This document shows positions 1 through 6,699 of a stretch of DNA of 64,000 nt, in pieces. The notes beneath the pieces are model-generated. The model did no database searches and was not told the origin of the DNA. It was given only the letters and a program-made list of their open reading frames with translations. The first letter of the stretch is position 1, and every line of letters begins with the position of its first letter. A program made the position numbers and the translations under genes. The stretch comes from Bacteroidales bacterium (GTDB lineage Bacteria > Bacteroidota > Bacteroidia > Bacteroidales > M50B96): positions 1 through 64,000 of the forward strand of contig JAIOYV010000021.1 in assembly GCA_021740905.1 (NCBI GenBank), written 5' to 3'.

Positions 1-659
1 CGTTCTATTGGTGGCTAGCAAACTCGAACATTTGTACCTCCAGTCAATATTATTTGGAACGGTGCTACGTTCAGCCCTTCAGTGATAGTCTCTTATGTCG
101 GGATAGCCGCCCACTTATACGCTTATAAGCTGCCAATCTATCCATGCTGTTAATACTACATACCACCTACTATGGCCTCTGCTGGTTGCTCATAGATATT
201 TATTTTTTGCATTCGCGATTTCCGCTTCGCTTCAATTCTTGGTGCATAGGAATACCAAACCTAATCCAAGACCTCCCCCGTGCCTGTCCCGTACCGAAGG
301 TCGGGATAAGAGCTTTTTCCTTCTGTCAATCCCTGCTGGATCTACTACTTTGGCCATCCGCATACCTATGGGTTTTGGACGTCGGCATGATGTGCTACCT
401 TATCCGGCCTCGTAGCCTCATATCCAGTTTCTGTTCGACAGTACCAACCTTTGTAGTCCTGCTTCCTTCAGTCCTTGGGTCGCCCCAAGCAACCTTGCAG
501 CTTACTAATGGTTCGAGTCGTTACTCCCGCCCATGAGAGACTTTCACTCTCTGGAAAAAAAAATGAACACCTGTTGCTTGCCCTTGAAAATAAATTTGTA
601 TTTTTCGATTTTTTCAAGAGCTTACAACGGGTGTGCACTGCTGCTCATGCAGGGCACAC
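1..659 (-). mobile_element. Group II intron A, 5' portion (runs off left edge)
   Basis: Read on the minus strand, the segment begins GTGTGCCCTGCATGAGCAGC, a group II-type GUGYG start followed by a hairpin closing with GCACAC. It continues with the GGTGAAAGTC-like block, the AGGCCGGAT block and the CAGCAGAGGCCATAGTA block, in the same order as intron B at 3890-4925, with which it shares long stretches. Any reverse transcriptase gene would lie left of the window. The ORFs called here (144-536, 475-672) are structural RNA read as protein. The intron starts directly at the left end of attC-like repeat 1. The assignment rests on similarity to intron B, which carries a reverse transcriptase start; the RNA structure was not folded. 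Confidence 0.75.
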
Positions 660-790
660 ATATCAGCTATAGCAAATGCGGGCTGACTGTTTAAAATGAA
701 GATATTGCAAACAAACAACATTCGGTCTGGCGGACAGGAATTCGGTTTCAAAATCCCGCACTTGCCATAGCCAGTGCCGTTAGCGTTCAT
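660..790. repeat. attC-like palindromic site 1
   Basis: Imperfect palindrome of about 130 bp. AGCTATAGCAAATGCGGG (665-682) pairs with CCCGCACTTGCCATAGCC (755-772), 15 of 18 positions matching. The right end carries GTTAGCGTTC (779-788), which is the exact reverse complement of the first bases of site 2 (1675-1684). The left end is interrupted by intron A. The architecture (paired outer arms, long variable centre, GTT at the right end) is that of an integron attC site, although the core is not the textbook GTTRRRY. Confidence 0.7.
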
Positions 791-794
791 TAAG

Positions 795-1661
795 ATGAAA
801 AACAGACACTTACATATAATAATTGGATTTTTGTTATTCGGATTTATTTCCTGTATTGGGATTAAAACGATTAAACAGACAACCTATATTGGAAATTTTA
901 GAGAAAGCAATTATGGCTTTTTTGAATCTTTCCGTCACACAAATGACCAAGATTATTATTATAATTTGCCATTTGAGTTAAAATTCGGTGGGATTAGACT
1001 ATATCCATTTGATTCGATAGGAAAGAAGGATTATTCTTGGTTGAGAAATCCTACTAACTTGAAAATAGCCTTTAATTCAGTTAAACTAATCGGACTTGAT
1101 AAGTTTGTATCATTTAGACAATACAACAAAAAAAATTCAGATTGGTGCTGTGATACACAATGGGAAAATAAATCACTAAACGACATCGTAAAAGGATTTT
1201 TGCTTTCCGATACTATTTCTAATGGAAAGGATTATTATTCCAAATTTTGGCAGAGACGAAGAATAGAAAAAAATCTAAAGGAAGCTTGGCAGATTTTTCA
1301 ACAGATAGATGATTTTTATAATAGTAAAAAGTCTATGGTTACAGAATCCACCTTTGATACTACTCTTTATCAATTACTTGATTATGACATTAAACTGATT
1401 AATTCAGATTCTCTTTCCTATCCAAAGATAACTCTTAGGTATTTTGATTATCTAAAAAAGATAGAATTGGATTATTCAGCATATAAATTGATTTTCCACA
1501 ATTCGAGATTGAATTTTTCTAGAACATTTAGAGATAGTCTTTTATTGACAATGAAATATGATACTTTAGACGTTGAAGATTGGGGAAAAATGAATGATAA
1601 TATTGATGGATGGATAACTGGGGAGATTTATCCTGACCCAAATAGAAATTATGGACCTTAA
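795..1661 (+). CDS. Hypothetical lipoprotein (cassette gene 1)
   Basis: 288-aa protein of unknown function. The ORF track starts at a GTG at 774 inside the attC-like repeat; the ATG at 795 is preferred because it gives a clean signal peptide, MKNRHLH then a hydrophobic stretch, with a lipobox-like FISC at about residues 15-18. The mature part is rich in Tyr, Asp and Lys and has no motif I recognise. It lies alone between palindromic sites 1 and 2 on the plus strand, as expected for a single-gene cassette. I see no promoter between site 1 and the start, so it may depend on upstream transcription. Its base composition is clearly more AT-rich than the core genes further right. Confidence 0.75.
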   Translation: MKNRHLHIIIGFLLFGFISCIGIKTIKQTTYIGNFRESNYGFFESFRHTNDQDYYYNLPFELKFGGIRLYPFDSIGKKDYSWLRNPTNLKIAFNSVKLIGLDKFVSFRQYNKKNSDWCCDTQWENKSLNDIVKGFLLSDTISNGKDYYSKFWQRRRIEKNLKEAWQIFQQIDDFYNSKKSMVTESTFDTTLYQLLDYDIKLINSDSLSYPKITLRYFDYLKKIELDYSAYKLIFHNSRLNFSRTFRDSLLLTMKYDTLDVEDWGKMNDNIDGWITGEIYPDPNRNYGP

Positions 1662-1674
1662 TATAAAAATTAAC

Positions 1675-1809
1675 GAACGCTAACAAATGGTAGAGTTCAT
1701 GCGGGTTTTAGGGGTTTTCTAGCGTTTGTGACTCGTAAACAAAGCAGGTAGTAAAATGATAAGAAACAGCTTCGAAATCCCGCACGAAACCCTACCATAA
1801 ACCGTTGTT
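1675..1809. repeat. attC-like palindromic site 2
   Basis: Outer arm AACAAATGGTAGAG (from 1682) pairs with CTACCATAAACCGTTGTT (1792-1809), and the inner arm GCGGGTTT pairs with AAATCCCGC. The first ten bases, GAACGCTAAC (1675-1684), are the exact reverse complement of GTTAGCGTTC at 779-788, the junction on the other side of the lipoprotein gene. Most of its interior is shared with site 3 at 5758-5901. Intron C begins at its right end. Called attC-like from architecture and junction complementarity. Confidence 0.75.
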
Positions 1810-2610
1810 GCGACACGAGGTCGCATAAGTGATTGTTTTACTGAGAGATTAGTTCTTTGATAAAACCTGTTGTTCTCCCAACAGTACCCTACCGGGACAG
1901 CTGATGTATGGCTTGCCCCGTGAAATAAAAGCTTTGCTATTTAACGGGGTGAACCATTATTGGTTGTACCGACCGAAGGGAGTTCACGAACACCTAAAAA
2001 ATTAATATTCTGTGAGTAAGCTCCCGGGAAAATGTACCAATCGCTTGGATTTTGCATCCTCATAGCGGGGCAAGAAACCGCAAGGTGGACGGTCTTCGGG
2101 GTCTCGATACCGATTAAGGGCACGGGTTAGTGGGTATGGCTAAAATATTTGAACATTCCGAAACTGTCGTCAGAAAGTAAGGGGCGCAAAAGAGAATGAA
2201 CCGCCCTGCATCCTTCGAAGGTTGGATGTGCTGGCAAGTTACGAGCGTTTAACGCAGCTCTTACGGAGACGTAGCCCAGCCGGCAGACAGGATGAGCCTA
2301 ACCCCACACAATTTGTCACTTATGTGGAATCCCGAAATAATCGGGACAGGCTGTGGAAGCCCGGCGCTATCTCTCGATTTTCAATCGGGATAAAACCGTA
2401 ACCGCAAGGCTTCGGGAACAAAGCGAAGCGATCTCATGAACGCCTTAGAATAAACATTATGTGAATAATGTAGGCAAATTACTACATTTGTGAAACATGG
2501 AACGAAAACAAACAGCCGGGTTTCCCCTCACCGGGTCAGCCTTAAAAGTGCCTGAGCCGTATGCCGGGAAACTGGCACGTACGGTTCTTAGGGGGCGTAA
2601 GCTACCCGGT
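1807..2610 (+). mobile_element. Group II intron C without reverse transcriptase
   Basis: A plus-strand segment of about 0.8 kb with a textbook domain V hairpin at 2554-2587 (GAGCCGTATGCCGG, GAAA, then the pairing strand ending GTACGGTTC), followed by TTAGGGGGCGTAAGCTACCC as a short domain VI and 3' end. The 5' end is taken at the GCGACACGAGGTCGC hairpin directly after site 2. No reverse transcriptase ORF is present; the only ORF called (1941-2123, minus) has no protein-like features. It would need maturase from another intron to splice or move. The exact ends are uncertain by a few bases. Sequence after the 3' end (GGTGGTGGTATTTTT) resembles the cassette junction expected for the CNNM gene. 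Confidence 0.75.
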
Positions 2611-2657
2611 GGTGGTATTTTTACGAAGACATCATCCTAAATGAATTCATAATGTTG

Positions 2658-2665
2658 TAAATTTG
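2658..2665 (+). promoter_or_regulatory. -7 promoter element of the CNNM cassette gene
   Basis: TAAATTTG matches the Bacteroidota -7 consensus TAnnTTTG. It lies 11 bases before the ATG, so any leader would be very short. No clear -33 TTG at the right spacing. Weak on its own; supported by similar elements ahead of the hicA and rhuM cassettes. Confidence 0.4.
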
Positions 2666-2676
2666 AAAGAAAATAT

Positions 2677-3741
2677 ATGATATTACTTTTATTCTATTTA
2701 TTTCTAGCTCTATTTGTTTCATTCCTCTGTTCTATAATGGAATCAGTACTTCTTTCTACACCTCAATCCTTCCTGATTGTTAAGCATGAAAAAGGGAATG
2801 TTTGGGCAAAAGCATTTATTGATTTAAAAAACAATATTGATAAGCCATTATCTGCAATTTTATCATTAAATACAGTAGCGCATACAGTTGGTGCAGCTGG
2901 AGTTGGAGCACAAGCAGTTAAAATATTTGGAGAAGCATCTTTTGGAATTATATCAGCTATTTTAACAATTTTAATTTTGGTAATCACAGAAATAATCCCA
3001 AAAACAATTGGAGCCAGATATTGGAGAAATCTGGCAATGATTACTTCTCGAATTATACAAGTAATGATAATTATAACCTATCCATTAGTTGTTATGTCAG
3101 CGGTAATTACGAAACTTGTTTCAAAAAACAGGCAAGAGCAAACTACCAGTCGAGAAGAAATAGCAGCATTAGCAAATATAGGAGCAGATGAAGGCGTTTT
3201 TTCAGAAAAAGAACATAAAATAATTCAAAATTTACTTAAACTCAAAAATGTAAGTGTAACAAAAATAATGACTCCAAGAGTTGTTGTAGCAGTTGCTTCC
3301 GAAAAACTATTATTAGAAGAATTCTTGAAAAACAAAGACTATTTAAAATTCTCACGAATACCAGTATATTCAGAAAATGATGAAAACATAACAGGATATG
3401 TAATTAGACAGACCGTTTTTGAGAAACTTGCGGAAGACCAGCATGAATTAAAACTGAAAGATATTAAAAGGGATATTGTTATAGTTCCAAATTCTATCGT
3501 ATTATTTACTTTATGGGAAAAACTATTAGAAAAAAAAGAGCATATTGCCTTAATCGTCGATGAATATGGCGGCTTGGATGGAATTGTAACAATGGAAGAT
3601 ATTATTGAGACATTGCTTGGACTTGAAATTATTGATGAAAAAGATACTATAACTGACATGCAAAAATATGCAAGAGATAGATGGAAAGAAAGACAAGCTA
3701 AATACAATATATTGGACAAATTAAATAACCAGGACGAATAA
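2677..3741 (+). CDS. CNNM/CBS-domain membrane protein (hemolysin family)
   Basis: 354-aa protein of the CNNM/CorC-HlyC type, a family linked to divalent-cation transport or magnesium homeostasis. The N-terminal CNNM domain (residues 1 to about 150) has four hydrophobic segments with the family signatures SIMESVLLS, SLNTVAHT and TEIIPKTIG. A tandem CBS pair follows (about 190-325), with KIMTPR at the first CBS and IVDEYGGLDGIVTMEDIIE at the second. The usual C-terminal CorC_HlyC domain is missing, as in several short members. It sits between intron C and palindromic site X, so it is read as a cassette cargo gene, AT-rich like its neighbours. Unusual cassette cargo; physiological role here unknown. 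Confidence 0.9.
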   Translation: MILLLFYLFLALFVSFLCSIMESVLLSTPQSFLIVKHEKGNVWAKAFIDLKNNIDKPLSAILSLNTVAHTVGAAGVGAQAVKIFGEASFGIISAILTILILVITEIIPKTIGARYWRNLAMITSRIIQVMIIITYPLVVMSAVITKLVSKNRQEQTTSREEIAALANIGADEGVFSEKEHKIIQNLLKLKNVSVTKIMTPRVVVAVASEKLLLEEFLKNKDYLKFSRIPVYSENDENITGYVIRQTVFEKLAEDQHELKLKDIKRDIVIVPNSIVLFTLWEKLLEKKEHIALIVDEYGGLDGIVTMEDIIETLLGLEIIDEKDTITDMQKYARDRWKERQAKYNILDKLNNQDE

Positions 3742-3749
3742 AAAACACC

Positions 3750-3890
3750 ACCTAACAATATAGGATTTAAGGCTCTGTTGAGCCAAAAAAAATGAGACAC
3801 GAAGGTTGAAGTACCGACATGTCTCTTTAGGTTTATTGCCCGGTCCAGTCTCCCAAAGCTCAATTGAGTTTTAAATCCTATATTGTTAGT
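3750..3890. repeat. attC-like palindromic site X
   Basis: A perfect 19-bp inverted repeat, CTAACAATATAGGATTTAA (3752-3770) and TTAAATCCTATATTGTTAG (3871-3889), around about 100 bp that holds smaller hairpins (GGCTC/GAGCC; GAGACA/TGTCTC). The left core ACCTAAC (3750-3756) fits the integron R'' consensus RYYYAAC exactly; the right core GTTAGTG departs from GTTRRRY. Its right end is the precise point where the intron B reverse transcriptase gene is cut. Confidence 0.7.
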
Positions 3891-4099
3891 GCCTCAGGGT
3901 TATCGTCGAGGTATCGTTTCAACTCTTTTACGTTCATCTTGTCTATCCCGGCCGCCCCTTTGTTCCTGATCAACTTGCGGCTTGCAACGGTCAGGTTGCC
4001 TGCCCGCAGGAAGGTTTCAATTAAATCTATTTGTTGTAATTTGGTTAATCCTCGTTCCTGTTGTATTTTCCGGTGGCGTCCGCCAACTGGCCGATCCAT
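3878..4099 (-). pseudogene. ltrA: Group II intron reverse transcriptase/maturase, N-terminal fragment
   Basis: 73 codons starting at the ATG at 4099. RNKGAAGIDKMNVKELKRYL is the hallmark N-terminal motif of group II intron reverse transcriptases (NKGAxGxDGMTVxEL). Intron proteins of this family are normally 400 to 600 aa, so over 80 percent is gone. The last three residues and stop come from palindromic site X rather than from the gene. A cassette-site recombination or deletion at the site X boundary is the simplest explanation. Confidence 0.85.
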
Positions 4100-4925
4100 T
4101 CGGAATTAACAACGTTTTAAAGTTCAGTCCTTCTGATACATCGCTTCTTTGTGGGACAAGCCCGGCTAACACAGTTCGCTCCCCGAAAGTGACCGGGGCA
4201 GGCTGTGCGCCGCTGCCTATCAGTTTTGTTCACCTTTCATACCTCAAAGTACCATACTATGGCCTCTGCTGAGTTCTTGGTGTATAGAAATAGCTTTATT
4301 GAGCTTTCCGAAGCACCAAATCTAATCCAAGACCTTCCCCGTGCCTGTCCCGTACCAAAGGTCGGGATAAGAGCTTTTTACTCATAGATTTTTTTTTTAA
4401 GGTATTCGTGAGATCGGCTTCGCCATAGTTACTCACAGGCTTAACTTTTTTGGTGTTCGTGAGACCGGGTTCGCCTAAGTCCCTTCGGTCAATCGCTGCT
4501 GGATCTACTACTTTGGTCATCCGCATACCTATGGGTTTTGGACGTCGGTATGATCCCGAAGATCGGGACAGGTAGTGTTACCTCATCCGGCCTCCTAGCC
4601 TCATATCCAGTTCCTGTACAGCCTGTCCCGCACCAAAGGTCGGGATCAGTACCAACCTTTGTAGTCCTGCTTTGTTACTCCCGTTGGTCGTGAGATCGCT
4701 TTGCTAAGTTCCTTCAGTCCTTGGGGTCACCCCAAGCAACTACGTTTTTTCATTCGGTAAAAGTGCAGCTTGCTAATGCTTCAAGGCGTTACCCCTGCGC
4801 ATAAGGGACTTTCACCCTCTGGAAAAAAAGGAACACCTGTTGCTTACCCTTGAAAATAAATTTGTATTTTTCGAATTTATTCAGAGCTTTCAACGGGTGT
4901 GCACTGCTGCTCATGCAGGGCACAC
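3890..4925 (-). mobile_element. Group II intron B, 5' part, truncated in its reverse transcriptase
   Basis: On the minus strand it begins GTGTGCCCTGCATGAGCAGC at the left end of attC-like site 4. It carries group II domain I-III-type blocks (AGGGTGAAAGTCCC, AGGCCGGATGAGG, CAGCAGAGGCCATAGTA) and then the start of a reverse transcriptase ORF. The copy ends abruptly at 3890, at the edge of site X, so most of the reverse transcriptase, domain V and domain VI are missing. Compared with intron A it has extra short direct repeats (CTCACGAA-type) in the middle. It cannot move by itself. Confidence 0.8.
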
Positions 4926-5058
4926 ACAATGTATAAAAATAATAGCCGAAATAGTGGTAAATTCATGGCTTGTAGCCCGCTTCAACTTTCTTGTAACTTT
5001 ACAGGGAGGTGTTACGCAGTCGGCTACTATTCTTATACCCATCGTTGTAAGTAATGCT
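4926..5058. repeat. attC-like palindromic site 4
   Basis: GTATAAAAATAATAGCCGA (4931-4949) pairs with TCGGCTACTATTCTTATAC (5020-5038), 17 of 19 positions. The right end GTTGTAAGTAATGCT (5044-5058) matches the reverse complement of the first bases of site 3 (5758-5772) at 14 of 15 positions, so sites 4 and 3 bracket one cassette, the HicA-HicB pair. Intron B abuts its left end. Confidence 0.72.
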
Positions 5059-5110
5059 CGGAAACATCCTGCAAACATTAATATTATTTTGATAGAAGTA
5101 AATTATTATT

Positions 5111-5118
5111 TACCTTTG
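5111..5118 (+). promoter_or_regulatory. -7 promoter element of the hicAB cassette
   Basis: TACCTTTG fits TAnnTTTG and lies about 25 bases before hicA, inside the cassette. It suggests the toxin-antitoxin cassette carries its own promoter. Confidence 0.45.
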
Positions 5119-5143
5119 AATGGATTAAAAATGATTAGATTAG

Positions 5144-5329
5144 ATTAAATGTTCTGAACTTTACAGACTTCTAATTAAAGATGGATGGTATCCGATTTCA
5201 CAGAAAGGTTCACATGTAAAGATGAAACATGACATAAAACCAGGATTGATAATTTTTCCTAACCATGGCAGTCAAGAGGTCGGTAAAGGACTTGAGAAAA
5301 AGAAACTCAAAGATGCAGGATTAAAATAG
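5144..5329 (+). CDS. hicA: HicA-type toxin
   Basis: About 61 codons, not in the ORF track because there is no ATG, GTG or TTG at the start. The reading frame gives IKCSELYRLLIKDGWYPISQ, then KGSHVKMKH, FPNHG and GKGLEKKKLKDAGLK. That is the full HicA fold: dsRNA-binding-like, with the catalytic His in KGSH and the C-terminal KDAGL. HicA proteins act as mRNA interferases. An upstream stop (TAG, 5141-5143) is followed at once by ATT, so either ATT is the start or the original ATG was mutated. It ends 21 bases before hicB, the usual toxin-antitoxin order, inside the cassette bounded by sites 4 and 3. Confidence 0.8.
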   Translation: MKCSELYRLLIKDGWYPISQKGSHVKMKHDIKPGLIIFPNHGSQEVGKGLEKKKLKDAGLK

Positions 5330-5350
5330 AGATTGATAAAAAGGGTAATT

Positions 5351-5749
5351 ATGAAAATAATAAAGAAAAAAATCGATATAGTAGTTGAAAAAACCGACAC
5401 CGGATTTTCAGCTTACAGTAATGATTTTCCAATTTTTACAACTGGCCGGACTATCCCCGAACTGATTGATAATGCTTTTGAGGCAGCAAATCTATATTTC
5501 GAAGATGAGAATGTTGAGATACAACATGAAAATTTAAAATTCGAGATTGATTTTAAACAGTTCTTTCAGTATTATAAAGTGCTAAACTCAAAATTCTTGG
5601 CTGATAAGATTGGTATGAACCCGACATTATTATCTCAATATGTACAAGGACATAAGAAACCATCAGATAAACAGACTGAAAAAATACTATTTGGCATTCA
5701 TCAGATTGGACAAGAATTGTCTGAGATTAACTTGATTTATAGACATTGA
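5351..5749 (+). CDS. hicB: HicB-type antitoxin
   Basis: 132-aa protein from the ATG at 5351 (the track's TTG at 5333 is less likely). Residues 1-60 form the partial RNase H-like HicB fold (VEKTDTGFSAYSNDFPIFTT, then TIPELIDNAFEAANLY). The C-terminal half is a helix-turn-helix (SKFLADKIGMNPTLLSQYVQ, then GHKKPSD) for binding its own promoter. It should neutralise the HicA encoded just upstream and repress the pair. The antitoxin is intact while the toxin has a doubtful start codon. Followed within 10 bases by palindromic site 3, as expected of a cassette gene. Confidence 0.88.
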   Translation: MKIIKKKIDIVVEKTDTGFSAYSNDFPIFTTGRTIPELIDNAFEAANLYFEDENVEIQHENLKFEIDFKQFFQYYKVLNSKFLADKIGMNPTLLSQYVQGHKKPSDKQTEKILFGIHQIGQELSEINLIYRH

Positions 5750-5757
5750 TTGAAATA

Positions 5758-5901
5758 AGCACTACTTACAACAAATGGTAGAGTTCATGAGGGTTTCAGA
5801 GGTTTTTGGGCGTTTGTGGCTCGTAAAAAAGGCAGGTAGTAAACTGATTATAAACAGCTTCGAAATCCCGCACGACACCTTACCATAAACCGTTGTGGTG
5901 C
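5758..5901. repeat. attC-like palindromic site 3
   Basis: Left end AGCACTACTTACAAC (5758-5772) is the reverse complement, 14 of 15, of the site 4 right end. ACAACAAATGGTAGAG pairs with TTACCATAAACCGTTGT near 5880-5896, and the inner arm GAGGGTTT pairs with AAATCCCGC. The interior (CTCGTAAA, GCAGGTAGTAAA, CAGCTTCGAAATCCCGCACG) is nearly the same as in site 2. Right core GTTGTGGTGC at 5892-5901. Confidence 0.75.
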
Positions 5902-5940
5902 ATTAAAGGAAGAAGTAAAACGGTTGGTTTAAATATTGAT

Positions 5941-5948
5941 TATATTTG
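5941..5948 (+). promoter_or_regulatory. -7 promoter element of the rhuM-like gene
   Basis: TATATTTG, an exact TAnnTTTG match, 13 bases before the ATG at 5962. Third cassette gene with its own promoter-like element. Confidence 0.5.
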
Positions 5949-5961
5949 AGAAAAAACAAAA

Positions 5962-6498
5962 ATGAACAAATCGGAAATTCAAATATTTACGACCAAATAT
6001 GGAAAGACTGAAATTGAAGTCCAGCTAGACAATGAAACAGTTTGGTTAAATCAATACCAACTTGAATCTTTGTTTGAAACGGACAGGACTTCTATTAACC
6101 GACATATTTCGAATATTTATAAAACAGAAGAACTTGAGGGAAATTCAACTTGTGCAAAAATTGCACAAGTTCAAAAAGAAGGCGAACGTGAAATAAAACG
6201 AAACATAAAATATTACAACCTTGATTTAATAATTGCAGTCGGTTACCGTGTCAATTCAAAACGGTGAACTGAATTCAGAGTAAGGGCAAACAAAGTTTTA
6301 AAGGATTTTTTAATAAGAGGATTTTCATTAAATGAAAAACGGTTATCCAAACAGAATAATCCATTAAATCGTGTCGATTGTAATATTGTTACTAATGGGT
6401 TGTTGGATAAAGATGAAAATGTCTGTATCGCTGGTAGATATGAAATTTTATATCAGTATGATGGAGAAGATTTAAAAGACTTTACCCAACAACAATGA
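5962..6498 (+). pseudogene. RhuM-family protein, broken by an in-frame stop
   Basis: The N-terminal 101 codons match the RhuM/virulence-protein family (TVWLNQYQLESLFETDRTSI, then HISNIYKTEEL and NLDLIIAVGYRVNSKR). The family continues RGTEFRxWAxxVLKDYLI; here the Gly codon reads TGA (6265-6267), and the frame then stays open as TEFRVRANKVLKDFLIRGFS, then LNEKRL, to a stop at 6496-6498. A single GGA-to-TGA change would explain the break. After LNEKRL the tail does not look like the usual RhuM C-terminus and is short, so the 3' part may also be rearranged. No closing attC-like site is seen downstream, so the cassette appears to have lost its end. Confidence 0.8.
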
Positions 6499-6699
6499 GT
6501 CGGATAAAAAAGGCTACACACACAGAATAAAAAGGAGTAAGAAAATCTTGGTATTTCGTGTCATTCACTGATTTCCTGTTCTGGTTTTTTTGTCATCCAA
6601 CAACCAGACTCTAATAATTTTTGGTTAAAGTACAAAAGACCTGAACAAAACCCCATCATAATCCTTTATTTTGTAAATTGAAATTTAAATCCATTTTCG

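Noticed and set aside
144-672. ORFs of 130 and 65 aa at the left edge
   Set aside because: They lie inside intron A, and equivalent nonsense proteins appear in intron B (4205-4387, 4840-5148). They are structural RNA translated by chance.
1941-2123. 60-aa ORF on the minus strand
   Set aside because: Lies within the ribozyme part of intron C, opposite to its direction; no protein-like features.
660-5901. Palindromes as simple rho-independent terminators
   Set aside because: They are about 130-140 bp with long unpaired centres, lack T runs, and have complementary junctions across the cargo genes. Terminator function as a side effect is still possible.
660-5901. Palindromes as MITEs or IS ends
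   Set aside because: No target-site duplication seen, sites 1, X and 4 have unrelated bodies, and the spacing with one cargo gene or pair each is regular.
6265-6267. TGA in the RhuM-like gene as recoding (selenocysteine or read-through)
   Set aside because: The residue at that place is a conserved Gly, and no SECIS-like hairpin or selenoprotein context is seen. A point mutation is simpler.
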